The notes under the pieces are model-generated. The model was not told where the DNA came from and did no database searches. It worked only from the letters and a program-made list of their open reading frames with translations. A DNA stretch of 64,000 nucleotides from Pseudopithomyces maydicus (lineage: Eukaryota; Ascomycota; Dothideomycetes; Pleosporales; Didymosphaeriaceae), in assembly GCA_026873275.1 (NCBI GenBank), contig JANTUC010000010.1:558001-622000 (forward strand), in the 5' to 3' direction. The number at the start of each line of letters is the position of its first letter. The first letter of the stretch is position 1. Positions 46,501-59,179 of this stretch are shown here, one piece after another. The translations under genes were made by a program, and so were the position numbers.

Positions 46501-48929
46501 GGCTGGGATTTACGTGAACGAGTAGGATTGCTGTACACATGATGAGTCCTAGAGTCTTGCTTCGGATTCTACTTTGTCTACACAGTATGTACTTCCTACT
46601 GCACTCCCATCGTCAAGACATTTGATGCGGTATCGACGGTCAATCTTGAATGTGTGGTTCCGGGAATGGTCTTCTTCGACAGTGCCTACATGTCCCACAA
46701 TTATGCACTCAACTGGCATCTAGCAGATTTCTCGCGCTTTACATATACGACTAGATTATGTCACGGCATTACCTTATGTCTCTTTGGGAACAAGTGTCTT
46801 CAGTAGAAGCATCGTGTTCTGTCGGAAGAGCTCAAGCGACTATAATTACATCCCGCATGGCCGTATCCGTGTCGGTTCGTGAATCTATGGAGCCTATGTA
46901 TGTTGCCTCGATATGCATGTCTCACTGAGCTGTAGGCGCTGTGCCATTTCACACATGGAAGGCATGACATTGACACGATTTAGACCGAATCACAAATGAA
47001 GCCTTGGTTACGATGTACCAGGCAATCTACAGTTTATCGGCCATAACTAATACGATTGAATTTAGGATTTGTCCTTTCGGACGTATGCTCCTCCCGTTCT
47101 GGCATCTATTTTTCCCACGCTTGACGCAAGTGTTCTAACTTAACAAACATTAGTGTTACATGATGTTTCAGCCTCCACATGGAATCATCCAGATTTCCGC
47201 TGTTGCCACGCCGTTTCTGATGCAGATGGAAACCTATGGGAGAAATAAACCACACACACACACTTCAGGTTTCTCACCGGTCGTGAATCCTCCGCATCAT
47301 CGCGCAGTAATGTAAGGCATAATCCCCACTGTTCTACGCGTTCTGGATTTGTTCGGAGGGACTGTTGAAGAATAAGAAAAAACAATGCATGTGTCACCAT
47401 ATGCCGGGGGAAACCCACTTTGTCCAATTGGTCGAAGAAGATCTACCGTGCTTCATGTAGGATACTGTGGGGACTCGATTGTTCCCCATCAATGGTATTC
47501 GTGAGCATGTAGAAGTAGAGTTACAATGCATGGCAGCGAGAACTCAGTCCCTCGTTTTCCACAGTCTATGTATGATGGCTTTGTAAAGTTCATGGATATG
47601 CACGATCGTTTCTTTGCGTCGACCAATTGCTGTACGGTGTCAGGTTCGTATTCTGTTCGCCTTACATTCGAATCGCGTGTGACAAGATGGGAAAAAGTGT
47701 ATTCTACGTTTCGTATAGGCATGTAAGGAACACCGTTACATTTCTAGAAAAGTTTCGAACGGTGACAGGAGATCCTGGAGTACCTGATACCGTCCGTGTA
47801 CGAGTCGATGCATGGCTTTTAATCGACTACATCGTGCATTAGTGACCACGGGTTGAGAATTTTAGACTGTACTACCGTATCAACAACTCGAGAGTTGATC
47901 CAGTAATTTGACTCGTTTGAGTCGTTTAATATTCGCTTTTGAGAAAAGATTGACTTTCAGCTTAGAGAAAATTTAGCGCAAGACGATACTGCAGCTCATA
48001 ACTCGTGTTTGAATTCAAGAATCCCACAGATGTCTTGCGATACCCCTTTCGAGCGTGAAACGATGAGTATACAATTATATTTGTGTTTCGCCCTGGTATC
48101 TTGGCCTTATCATGATATCATGAGCCTAAGAACTGTATGGGATATCAGGAAAAGGTGCAGCAGCGTGCCTGATAAAAAGTGCAAATATAGAGGGATCGAC
48201 CCACTACCTAGCGTAAAAACGGGCGTACATAAAATGTTTTGATGCACTCAGTGGGGTCGAGCGGGTGAGTTAGTGATGGTCTGGCGGTGAATTGGCTGGA
48301 TCATCGCGCACAAGAACAGTAATCTTCAATTGCTGTGAGATTTCGCAATTGTATTTGGTATAATAGCAGGGAGGACCCGAATGTTTCTGTTAAGAATCTT
48401 CACCGATCAATGTCAATCGCACTATCTATCTGTCTCGGTCCCTCGATGCTGCTCCATGAAACCCAGTACTTGGGCTTTCGAGACTATAGTTCTTGTTGTA
48501 AAATCGGAAACATGACTGAATTGTGCCATTTTTATGTCGTCTCATTCACCTGAGACTTTTGTAGAAGAAAGATCTCTAAAGAAAATACAGCTATAGCCTT
48601 GCTTGATCTTGGAACGCATCAGAAGTTATCATCTTAGTCCCCTGACGGCAGAGCTATAGATAGCTAATAGAATAATGTGATGAGCAGTTTCTTTTCTGAC
48701 GGTGGAAGAAAAACAGATATGTATATTACAAAAGAAGGGATTTTGTCTCGACATATGCACTCCTTCACTCATGCATCAAAACAGATACCTACAATTGCCG
48801 GGTGTTGTCAGTCAGTCTGAATAAAAAATCATTATCAGCAGTCTTTGGCTTAATGAAAGCGCTCTCAATATGAGTTTTTACATCTGATTGCTGTGATTCG
48901 TGAAAAGGCCGTTAATCTCAAAGTCACTG
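43566..48929. other. Large gene-free region, 5.4 kb
   Basis: The RSC7 3' UTR enters from the left. Open frames up to 247 codons (45709-46452, minus) have no recognisable domain, and overlapping frames of similar length occur on other frames, as expected in GC-rich noncoding DNA. From about 46.6 kb the sequence becomes AT-richer, with many stops on all frames. A CA run lies at 47253-47264. No transposon was recognised. Confidence 0.5.
45282..45357 (+). repeat. G-rich minisatellite (GGGTT then GGATGGGCTG units)
   Basis: Three GGGTT units pass into four near-perfect copies of a 10-bp unit GGATGGGCTG (45301-45337), then a further G-rich stretch. The plus strand has many runs of three or more G at short spacing, so a G-quadruplex is possible. 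Confidence 0.85.
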
Positions 48930-49416
48930 CTAAAGGCCCACTTGCTCAATCTTCGCTCTAGTCCAAAACCTGGACATGTGTACCGCATAACCTTTTCCAC
49001 TCTCATGATCAAATGTAGGAAGACTAGATAAGTGTTCGCCGTTAAAATCAGTGTTCAAACTGGTATGACTGGCGGCGCGGCTAGTGTGCAACCCTAAGCT
49101 ATCACCGCCCTCTCCGCCGTGTACCATTCGGTGATCAACCAAGGGAGCCCATTTTAACCCAAAACCTTCGAAAAGCATTTCCACATGGTGCCTTGGCTTG
49201 AGATCTATGATAACGGTTAGCAGTTGCTAGCGATGTAAAGCATGTGAAAACCGATGATCCCACGGAGATCGCTCCTAGAGGATATATCATGACATGTAGA
49301 TTCTTCTAGCAGGCATCGACTTTTGTCATCGAGAGATTCATCGAAAGCTCTAATGTTCGGTGATGCACAATGTCGCAGACGTCATCTTCTTCTCCCTGCT
49401 TTATCGATATTTTCAT
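48930..49416 (-). CDS. Putative small gene, 142 codons, unknown function, one frame break
   Basis: Tentative two-exon model: 49416-49264 and 49204-48930. Exon 1 would start MKISIKQGEEDDVCDIVHH. Its frame must move by one base before AFDESLDDKSRCLLEES, consistent with the missing-base errors seen elsewhere. A 59-nt intron (donor GTGGGA, branch CTAAC, acceptor ATCATAG) joins SRSDL to LKPRHHVEMLFEGFGLKW, and the end is FDHESGKGYAVHMSRFWTRA. The composition looks protein-like, with Trp, Cys and charged residues well mixed, unlike the random frames around it. No domain is recognised. It may be a real small gene or a relic. The start and any further upstream exon are unsure. Confidence 0.35.
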
Positions 49417-50147
49417 CTTGATTGAAGCAAACGGAGAGAATGTCTTTGTCGATAAAAAAGAAAAAGCTTCCTGTACAATCTAACTCTACATGCTAACCTC
49501 TTCCCCAAACTTAACGTTCTTACAAACCATGGCCTTTTTCCTTGAACTGACCATAACACTAGGAAAGACGGCATCTACAACGAGCTCTCATTGTGGAAGC
49601 TCAAAGTCCCTACTATGGGTTTGCGTCCGTTCAGTCCTATAGAATATGTCATCTATCCTATAGCTCCGCCAGAGCCGGAAACATGGAGCACTTTTAGTAT
49701 TTGTATGTGAAAGAAGGAAACAAAACAGATAAGAGAGAGTAGACAAGTGCCGAAGAGTAGTTCATGGCGTGGCTTAGCGACGAGAGATTTCCCATAGAGG
49801 AGTGTCTCGAATGATCTGTAGCGGTATCGACGAAGAAAGCAAGAGAGTCTTAATGAAAAACTTAAGGCAGAGTCTCGATAAGTACTGGAGTGCTATGGGG
49901 ATACTGTTTTGCGTCTGGGACACGGGAAATGGAACGGACGAAGTGATACGGGAAGATTTGATCAAGTGGAATTGCTGGGCTGGCATGAAAGGGTGATGGG
50001 CACCATCAATGATTGAATTCTTGCAGTGAATAATCATAGACGCACGCCATGCAGAGTTATACGGACAGGAAAATACATACAATATAAACTCCCAAAAATC
50101 TAGTTCGCCGACGCGTTTCTCAGGCCGAGGGAGCAACATGGCATAGC
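49417..50147. other. Region downstream of VMA13, no clear gene
   Basis: About 730 bp that includes the 3' UTR of the V-ATPase gene. A plus-strand open stretch at 49563-49710, preceded by a CTAG acceptor, has protein-like composition but no partner exon. Confidence 0.4.
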
Positions 50148-51699
50148 TTACCGCACAGGCAAGTCCTTGGACTCAAAACTGTAACGTAACCACTCCCCAA
50201 CGGCTCTCAAGCTCTCCCACCGCACACTCTCGTCTGCTTCCTGCATGAGCTCCATCACTCTACCCTTCAGACCCAGCTTTTCAAGTTGGTATCGCTTCTC
50301 GGGCACCTCCTTTACCAGGCTTGCGACATCGTTGCACCCAATAGCGAGCACCTGCTTGTCGTTCTCCCACGGCTTCTGCAGAATTTCAGCCAACTTCCTT
50401 GGCAACTCGCCCTTGTTGTCCTCGAGGATGCGGCGAGCATTATCGCGCCAGAACTCTGGGTTGCGATGGGGCGGGGACCATCGCAGATGGCCTGATCGAA
50501 GCTCAGCGGCGTACTCGTCAAACGTAGTTTGTGTGGTTGTGTATTCTTCTAACAAATCGTTGAGCGACTTCAGGTCCTCGAGCGCGTCGTCGTCAGTGAG
50601 ATGGCGCGACTTGAGCGTCGAGAGAAGTGCTGGTAAGCGAGCAAGGACTGCGGCTGGGAGCAGGGTTTGTCGGTTCGAGGTGAGGAGGTTCAAGAGTGAA
50701 GAGAGAAGCAGACGAGTGGTCTTCTCTTTTGGTGAGATACGAAGAAGATGAGTATACAGCATCACAATGTCGTGTTCACTGCCATGGGTTAGCGGTCAAT
50801 TCATCTCTCTGGTGGGAATGCGTACTCTTGAAGGCCGTCGCCAACCAATTCGCCTTCAAAGCTTAGCTGCCATATGACCAGTAGAACGTGGTAGAGCAGT
50901 TGCAGCCCAACACCTCCGGTGAGACCTTCTGGCACGCTGCGAATGCTACCCGCGGCGCCGCCTCGCAGAGACGAGTTGGTGTCCTTTCCGGCGCCAGATG
51001 CGGCGGTGAGGATATCGATCAGCGGAGTGAGTGTCTCCTTCCTCTGCTGCCAAAACAGCTCCCTCGACTTCTTGTTGCGCAGCACAGCCGAGTATTCTTG
51101 AACGGCGATGTCTTGGAGACCAGCGTCTTGGCTCTTTGCGAGGGCGGCGAGGTATTTGTATAGCTGAGGCAGAGCTTCGTCGATCTGTGAGGTGGTCTTG
51201 GTCGAGTGCACAAGGGCATACGATAAGAATTTGGAAAGAACAGAGGAGGTAAGCAGGGGTATCGCGTCCTCGGCGTTGGCGCCAGCCTTCAGAAGCGGGA
51301 GGAAGGGCTTGAAGGGCGTGGGATGCTGAATCAGAGCTTCTGTGAGGGCGGGGATGTCTGGCTCCAGGTCAGTTGCCACTCATACATGGACGTGATGTAC
51401 GCACCGTTTATGAGGTCCTCGGTGAGCACCAGCATGTACTGCACGATATCCTGGCGTTTCGCTGCCGCCTCGAAGATGCTCTGCGAGCCGCTTCCGCCCA
51501 ACAGTAATGCTACGAAGCTCTGCACATCGGCCTCGACTCTGCTCTTCCGCTCCTCCTTGCGCACTTTATCGATCGACTTGATCTTCTGAAGATCCGCATC
51601 TGTGATGGTCTTTGCCCGCATAGCACCTTCCCATGATATCGGTCGGGTGCGAATGTTGGCCTGTATGGTAAAGAGGTAAGCTGGCGGGTCGAGCGACAT
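50148..51699 (-). CDS. VMA13: V-type proton ATPase subunit H
   Basis: Three exons, 51699-51405, 51357-50826 and 50778-50148, give 485 residues with no frame break. Sequence features of subunit H include the N-terminal NIRTRPISWEGAMRAKTIT, the helical repeats VQYMLVLTEDLIND / IPALTEAL, and LQLLYHVLLVIWQLSFEGE. The C-terminal domain includes DLKSLNDLLEEYTTTQTTFD, ELRSGHLRWSPPHRNPEFW and VLAIGCNDVASLVKEVPEKR. Introns of 47 nt complete the conserved Asp in LIND and the Asp of LQDEHDIV, which supports the junctions. Subunit H caps the V1 sector and is needed both to activate the assembled pump and to silence free V1. It is transcribed away from DIS3 over 466 bp. Confidence 0.93.
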
Positions 51700-52165
51700 G
51701 GTGGCCGATCTCCGATTGTCTAGCAGTGCAGTGGAGGCGCCCGCGACGGGTATTCGGAGAGATGTTGCGGAGGGACTGTAGTTGCTTCCGGTGCGGTCAA
51801 CAGCCAGACCCGCCGAGCTGCACGAGGAGCGTCATTGGGGTGCAGCTGGTCCAAGCTCCCGCTGAGCTCGGGGCCTCGAGTGCTCGTCGTAGACTTGTGG
51901 ATGCAGTCCTTGGTGCGCGATATCAAAGACAAGGTAGGCGCAATCGTCCCTCGGAAGAGCTTTCCTCGCCAACGTGTCTTCCAGCGAACAGACTTGTTGT
52001 CTCCAGCAACTGGGGAGTCCAGCAGTGTGTTGCTGCTCGTACTTTCCCTTTTCGGCATAGCCCCACCTTTGCTTGCAATATCTCTTGGCGAAAGCACATT
52101 TTTGGGCAAACACCAGTCCCTCTCACCAACTCCGCCAATCCCCTTTCGCCACCGGTTCGGGAAGT
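51700..52165. promoter_or_regulatory. Divergent promoter of VMA13 and DIS3
   Basis: 466 bp between start codons facing apart. Short frames in this interval have no recognisable domain. No specific site could be named. Confidence 0.5.
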
Positions 52166-55100
52166 ATGGAGTACTTCAGCTTAAAGCGCTCTAGTGCTGC
52201 CGACCGCGCGGGTCCCAATCTCTCCAGCAAGGTCTACGTGCGTTCGACAAAGAGTGGCAAAGTACAGAAGATTGTGCGAGAGCTATATCTGCGGAAAGAC
52301 ATCCCATGCTCGTCCAACTTGTGCCGCGCTTGCTTGGACATCGCACCTACCGACTTTAGCAAGAAAGGTAGGTAACGACCAAGCCATTTTCACGTGATGA
52401 TGGGTAGCTAACCGAAGTAGCCGCACCATTCGTTCTATCAGATACACCTGCTGGTTCGAAAGATTATCCTAATGGCCTTTATCTGGTGCCGGACACGAAT
52501 GCCTTCCTCACTGGCATGGACTTGTTCGAAGTAGAAACCGCTTTCCACGATGTCATTGTGCTGCAGACTGTGCTTGAAGAGGTCAAGAATCGTTCTTTGC
52601 CACTGTATCATCGTCTAATCGCTTTGACAAAACATGAAAACAAACGTTTCTACGTCTTCTTCAACGAATTTCGCCAGGAAACCCATGTAGCACGCGAAAC
52701 GGGAGAAACTATCAACGACAGGAACGACCACGCTGTGCGGAGAGCCGTGCAGTGGTATAACGAACACATCAGCCAGGCCGTGAAGGCAAGGAGCAAGCAG
52801 CAGACACGTGTCCCATCTGTCGTGATGATAACCGATGACAGAGATTGTTTGCGCAAGGCGAGAGCCGAGAACATCCCGTCAAGTACTCGTAAGGCGCTAC
52901 TTACTTGTAACCTCTGATTCCGGCTAATATTTGACAGTTGCTGATTTTGTTTTTGGACTCGAAAACGCCGATGAATTGCTTGATATGATGAGTGCTGCCC
53001 AGGACCAGAGGGAAGTACGCTCGAAGAAGACCGAGCTTTTCTACTCTGAGCACTACACCGTCTCCAAAATGATGACAGGTGTGAAAGCAGGTGTCCTACA
53101 CCAAGGTATTTTCAACGTCTCACCCTACAATTATCTTGAGGGCTCTGTACACGTTCCTGCTTTCGACAAATCCCTGTTGGTCTTAGGAAGGAGAACGGAA
53201 ACCGTGCTGTATCCGGTGATGTAGTAGTGGTGGAGATTCTTCCACAAGATCAGTGGAAAGCACCATCTACCAAAATCATCGAGGAAGAAACTGTGAGCAA
53301 GAACGACAACCCAGAGATTGAGGATGGCGAGAACATTGTATCTGAAAGAGAACGGAAAGCTCTGCAAGATGAGGTGAAGCGCGCACACGGGCAGAGCTCT
53401 GAAGGAAGACCACAGCCCACCGCACGCGTTGTCGGTATTGTGAAGCGAAACTGGAGACAGTACGTTGGACACATCGATCGGGATTCTGTTCGCACAACAT
53501 CAAAATCAACCAGGCAGCAACAGATGGTTTTCTTAATACCCATGGACAAACGTATCCCGAAGATCAGAATACGAACACGACAGGCCGGAGAGCTTCTTGG
53601 TCAACGTGTATTGGCTACTATCGATTCGTGGGATAGAGACTCACGGTATCCAATGGGCCATTTTGTTCGATCACTCGGAGAGTTGGAGTCCAAGGGTGCA
53701 GAGACCGAGGCATTGCTGCTAGAATGGGATGTTCAATACAAACCATTCCCGAAGACAGTGCTTGATTGTCTGCCCGCTGAAGGGCATGACTGGAAGGTTC
53801 CTGCGAGCGTGGATGACCCAGGCTGGAAAGGGCGGAAGGACCTCCGGGATCTCATCGTCTGCAGTATTGACCCTCCAGGCTGTGTGGATATCGATGACGC
53901 ACTCCACGCGCGCAAACTACCCAACGGCAATTTTGAAGTCGGTGTGCACATTGCAGACGTATCTCATTTCGTCAAACCTAACAACGCCATGGATAAGGAA
54001 GCTAGCCAGCGTGGTACGACAGTCTACCTTGTCGATAAGCGGATAGACATGTTGCCAATGCTCCTTGGTACGGATCTCTGTTCGTTGAAGCCATACGTAG
54101 AGCGTTATGCGTTCTCTGTTCTTTGGGAAATTACACCCGATGCCGACATTGTCACATCGAATTTCACGAAGTCCGTCATCCGCTCCAGAGAGGCTTTCAG
54201 CTACGAACAAGCACAAATCCGTATCGATGATGCTACACAGCAAGACGACTTAACTACCGGCATGCGTACTTTACTGATGCTCTCCAAGAAGCTTAAGCAG
54301 AAGCGCTACGATGCTGGTGCACTAAACCTTGCTTCACCAGAAGTGAAAGTGCAGACCGAGTCGGAAACCTCCGACCCTGTTGATGTGCAGACCAAGCGCC
54401 TCCTCGATACTAACTCGTTAGTAGAAGAGTTCATGTTACTCGCCAACATCAGCGTCGCAGCCAAAAACCACGAAGCTTTCCCTCAAACCGCCCTCCTTCG
54501 CCGCCACGGTGCCCCGCCAAAGACCAACTTTGAGGAACTTGCCAACCAGCTCAAGGTGAAGAAAGGGATGGAACTCCGTGTAGACAGCTCCAAGGCTCTC
54601 GCCGACTCCCTGGATACATGCGTCGAACCTTCCGAGCCCTTCTTTAACACACTCGTCCGCATCATGGCGACCCGTTGCATGATGTCTGCAGAGTATTTCT
54701 GTGCAGGCACACAAGCATATCCTGAGTTCAGGCATTACGGTCTTGCTTCAGAGATCTATACCCATTTCACGTCTCCAATCCGTCGATACGCAGATTTAGA
54801 AGCCCATCGCCAACTTGCAGCCGCAATCGATTACGAGCCGCTCGATGCCTCGCTCCATTCCAAGTCTAAACTGGAAGCCGTCTGTAAGAACATCAACGTG
54901 CGGCATCGGAATGCGCAGATGGCTGGACGTGCTTCCATCGAATATTACGTCGGCCAAGCGCTCAAAGGGAAGGACATCATCGAAGATGGCTTTGTTATGA
55001 AGGTTTTCTCTAATGGATTTGTGGTGTTCGTACCAAGATTCGGTATTGAGAGCTTGATACGGTTACGGGATCTTGCGACGCCAGAGCCAGAGGCAGACTT

Positions 55101-55239
55101 CGATGCGGAGAATTACGTGTTGAGCGTCAAGGGTACCGTTAATAGGAATGTAGAACTCTTTGAGAAGGTGAGCGTAAGGATTACGGACGAGGTCGAGGAG
55201 AGCACGGGGAAGAGGAAGGTAAAACTCACGCTTGTCTAA
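52166..55239 (+). CDS. DIS3: DIS3/RRP44 exosome ribonuclease; one frame break
   Basis: Exons 52166-52367, 52421-52882 and 52938-55239. The N-terminus has the CR3 cysteines (DIPCSSNLCRACL). The PIN endonuclease domain follows, with acidic residues in LVPDTNAFLTGMD, LEEVKNRSL and ITDDRDCLRKA. Two cold-shock domains precede the RNB domain, whose catalytic centre is PPGCVDIDDALHARKLPNG then FEVGVHIADVSHF. Later landmarks are AFSYEQAQIRIDD, AYPEFRHYGLASEIYTHFTS, PIRRYADLEAHRQL and a C-terminal S1 domain. The frame breaks in the first cold-shock domain between LLVLGR and NRAVSGDVVVVEILP: the GG at 53190-53191 seems to lack one G. When it is counted, the protein is 988 residues, as expected. DIS3 is the catalytic subunit of the exosome (3'-5' exonuclease plus endonuclease) and is essential in yeasts, so an assembly error is likely. 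Confidence 0.93.
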
Positions 55240-56076
55240 ACAACAGTACCTGATATGTATTCTATAAATTGATACCTAAGACGACTTCTTGCCAGAGCAT
55301 TGATCTATCGTTAGCTGTTTTAGTGTCTACCTTGCCAGTCCGTAATGAAGCTATTGGTAGTAGTACACTGAGTCCGATATAGAAAAACAAAGAGCTAGTA
55401 TGCAGTCGCAAAAATTTACAACAGCGGCGTTTCTCCAGCGGTCATCCCCTAACTACTAATCTATAGGTATCCTGCCTATTATGGTTTGACACGAAAACGC
55501 CTTAGTTTGCGATTCAAGATAGGTAGTGAACGCGAATAACATCATCACAGCCATGATCCCTCTCGACTGATGGATGGAAAAACGGAAACAACCTCGAAAC
55601 ATTTGAACGACGCCACTCTTGCCTCAGCTCACAGCAGCTTCCCATATTGCAACGATGAAGCAGTCTACCCCTGCATAGTGCATGTTTCGGCCCCATTTCG
55701 ACAAGACGAGGCATGGGAACGGGGATGTAACAAGGGATAATATTGGATTTACCGTCCCGTGGCTTGCCGTGCCACAACCCTGCATGATCGCTAGGCGGTG
55801 TCGAATCTTCTCTGTCGCAGCACAAAGTTTAGCCTGACGCTTTGGCCGATCAGCAAACAGCTCAGAGGAGAATAAATCTGGGTTGCTCAGAATTACATAG
55901 TAGCTCAATTCTATGCACAACTCCATAGTGGTACACACTACCTTTAAACTTAAAACTCTTGTTTATAGGGTTGCTCTATTGTCTCTAGTTCTTCGCAGTC
56001 TTCGCTCAACCGACTCAAACTATAAACATCGCTACCCGGGGCCCTTGTGGTGGTTACTACTAGTGCAAGTCGCAGC
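55240..56076. other. Intergenic region containing a 5S-like fragment
   Basis: About 840 bp downstream of DIS3. Apart from the 5S-like fragment listed separately, no gene is seen. Confidence 0.5.
55415..55490 (-). pseudogene. Degenerate, truncated 5S rRNA sequence
   Basis: On the minus strand this stretch matches the 3' two-thirds of the 5S sequence at 59583-59701. It shares GCAGGATACC, GATTAGTAGTTAGG, GATGACC and CGCTGTTGTA, followed by a T-run and GCG. Several positions differ (for example the GTATGT end is GTAAAT) and the 5' third cannot be aligned. Loss of the 5' strand of helix I means it should not fold as 5S rRNA. Confidence 0.65.
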
Positions 56077-59000
56077 ATGCTATTTCAGAATGCTCTTGTG
56101 AGATGCTGCTCAAGCCCAAACCTTCGTATCGGCGAAGAGGACAACGGATATTTTATATGCTTGAATTGCAGCAAGAGGCATGACTCGGAAGAATTACACG
56201 AGGTGGACGCCAAGCAGACACAATCAAACAATTTCGACTTCAATCTTCCTGCCGTACAACCACATGGAGACCTCTCTCGAAACGAGAAGTGCTCGGATCT
56301 TCTCAAGTTGATCAATTATTTACAAGGTATCAATTTGCAGAATCCTGTTACCTGCATCTTGGAAGATGACGTTGGACCATGCTACTACTCGATCGCCCAG
56401 CGCTATGTGAAAGACCACCCGGGTAAGTACAGAGACGCAACCAAAATCCTAACCAGGGACGCGGACCTCGTCAACGAAGACGACTTTATCAAGGTAGTCC
56501 GGACCTATTTCTGTGGATCTCACGATTTCAGCATGAACTCAGGGCGGAAAGTCTTAAAGGATCATTTTTTAAAGCTTTGGAAAGAGGCATCAGACGGGTT
56601 ACGCGCCAAGGTGTGGGAAGCGCTTCGAAAGTGCGAAAGGGACATCTACCCGAGTGTGCCTCTCACCCCACAGCAGGAACGACCAGGTATAACTAGATCA
56701 GTGAACAGCGTTCCAAAAGAGACTTCTAGAACTTTTGGTACTATGACACCGAGCCCTGGTACGACTATTGAACCTCCCACCCGTCCATGGACAGCCCAAG
56801 GAGGTCTCTTTGGGAAGGACTCTAAGTCTTCCTCAACTACCCAAGGGGGAGTCTCTTTGGGCAGTCTTCCTCAACCACCCAAGGGAGGAGTCTCTTTGGG
56901 CAGTCTTCCTCAACCACCCAAGGGAGTTCCTTTGGAAACTCTAAGTCTTCCCCATCCGGTGGTTTTGGATCTTCCTCATCCGGTGGTTCTGGGTCTTCTT
57001 CATCCGGTGGTTTCGGGAATTCTTCATCCGGTGGTTTCGGGAATTCTAAGTCTTCCACATCCAGTCCTGCTGCAACGCCATCGAGGGCAGCTAGGGTGCT
57101 AACTAATACCTCTGGGAACTCTACATCTTCCTTTTTTGGTTCTAGAAACTCTACGTCTTCCTCGTTCGGTTCTGGTAACTCTGGGAACTCTATGTCTTCC
57201 TCGTCCGGTTTTGGGGTCTCTACGTCTTCCTCATTCGGTTCTGTGAACTCTCCGTCTTCTTTATTTGGTTCTGGAAAGTCTACGTCTTCCTCATTCGATC
57301 CTGCTGCAACGCCATCCCGGACAAAAGATAGGGCGCCAACAACTGGTGGTCTATTTGGGAACCCTACGTCTTCCTCATCCGGTCTTGCTGCCTCGCCATC
57401 CCAGACAGCTAAGGCACCAATTAGACTTTTTGGGAGCTCTACGTCTTCCTCACCTGGTCTTGCTGCATCGCCATCCCAGACAGCTAAGGCGCAAACTGGG
57501 TCAACTCAAGCAATGGCCACTGAACCGAAAACTGGCTCGAGCGACATCAATTCTCAGGATCCCCCGAAATGTTTTGAATCTGATTGCGGACTAAAAATGC
57601 AGTCTCTGGCTCAGTCAAACACACCGGTCGGCAATAGGGCGTCCCGGAGCGTGACACCAGATCATTTTGGGGGAAGGGATCCTGCATTGGAAGCCCGACA
57701 ATCACCTTTCTCCCATAAGAATGTAGCAGGGTCAAGCAGATTGTTTGGGCCAACTTTCACTGAATCTGGGGCAGCATCAGTACTCTCAACCGATTCGCAA
57801 CATGTTTCGTTACCAATTTTTGGAAATGACAATGAGATCGGTGCGTCATTGAAAGCCCATGCAGATCCAGAGTCCTCCTGGAAGGGTATTGACTCCTCAT
57901 TTGCAAACACTACCAAGACTTCCGAGGCCAATGCGCCTGGATCGGAAACTCTAGAATCGCCTTTATTCGACACAAATACCGTCGTTGCAAGAGAAGCTCC
58001 GTCCGTGTGGCCACATCGCGATAACGTTTCTGACTCCCAGCTGCCTCTGAGAGAGAAGAAACCAGAGGGAACTGCTGAGTTGTTCAAAGCAAAATCGGTA
58101 TTTGATGAAACGGAAAGCAGTGATAAAAGTACGAACAAGAATCACTTCCACACTCCACGTGACTGCACACCAACACGGCAGGAGATAGATCCACGAAACA
58201 CGACACCCGAAATTAGGCCCCCGCTACCGGACGCTTCGATTGGACCCCGTGAAAATCCAGTGACACCAAGATCGAACCCAAAAAATCGACGCCAGAGGTG
58301 TTTTCACCGTCCAGAGACATCCAGGATACAGCAGCTCAAACTACAGTATCCCATGTTGACATTCACAACGACCAAATACCAATTCTCACAAGTGAGCATT
58401 CGGCAGAAAGGGAATCTTCTTTAAATACCCCGGATGAAGAAATATATATCAGAAGTGATCCCGCCGTACTGAAGGACCAGGATGTTGCATCGCCGCTCCC
58501 GAAAACGCCATTGTCTAAGGGAAGTTCTCGCTCAAAAACTAATTCAATATCGCCGCAGATCTCTTTCCAATCTCCTTATGTCTTTCCATTGCGACCTTCA
58601 GCCGGTATCGCGAGAGAAATAAAAAGGATTTTTGATGAAAAACAGCTCACAGGCTCCATCTATGTGCTTGAAGCACCCGAGTTTTTCTCAACCCATTTCA
58701 AGCCGTCTCGCGATAATAAGGAAATATGGTACAAGATCGGTATTGCAGCGAATGTGAACGAGCGTGTAAAAGAGATCAGTACTACGTGTGGCATCAGAGA
58801 TCTTAAGGAGGTGTACGCAACAAAACCCAATCTTCGTTACGACGTGCTCAAAGTAATCGAGGCGGTATGTCACGAACAGTTGAATAACTACAGAAGACGC
58901 ATGGACTGTAAAGCACACGGCTTATCGTCAAAATGTAGGCGCGAGCATAGGGAGTGGTTTGCAGTCCCCAAAGACGTAGCTATCAGAACGGTGAAGACGT

Positions 59001-59179
59001 GGAGGGCGTTCTTGGACCATAACCCTTACGGACACGACGGTGTGCTAAAAAATAGATGGAGAAATAGCTTCAGGAAGGATTTTCCTTCCCCGGAGCATGA
59101 TGGAGGACCGGATGAAGACGAGCTGCTGCACCGAAGCTTGGAGGTATGGATTGAAAGAACAGCTCAGGGTCAGAGCTAA
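56077..59179 (+). CDS. FG-repeat protein with C-terminal T5orf172/GIY-YIG-like domain; two frame breaks
   Basis: Read from ATG 56077 (MLFQNALVRCC) to TAA at 59179, the gene needs one extra base in the G-run 56845-56849 and one in the A-run 58280-58285. The total is then 1034 codons plus stop. The N-terminus has a possible zinc ribbon (CCSSPNL, CLNCSKRH) and a helical segment of about 170 residues without a known match. Residues about 240-470 are Ser/Gly/Thr-rich with around 15 FG dipeptides in units such as SLFGQSSSTTQG, GGFGNS, SSSFGSGNS and GGLFGNPT, like an FG nucleoporin. The C-terminal part (about 850-970) has GSIYVLEAPEF, WYKIGIAANVNERVKEI, KVIEAVCHEQLNNYRRR and REWFAVP. These fit the T5orf172 branch of the GIY-YIG superfamily. 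The role is unknown. The combination is unusual, and the flanking 5S-like sequences suggest an accessory locus. Confidence 0.65.
56840..57480 (+). repeat. FG/SS low-complexity coding repeats
   Basis: Imperfect short tandem repeats in DNA and protein. Examples are two near-identical 36-48-bp copies around 56849-56930, four TCATCCGGTGGTT units at about 56955-57040, and CTACGTCTTCCTC-type units from 57120 to 57450. Confidence 0.75.

Noticed and set aside
49563..49710. Possible last exon on the plus strand (ending PPEPETWSTFSICM)
   Set aside because: The composition is attractive and an acceptor precedes it, but no in-frame upstream exon could be joined.
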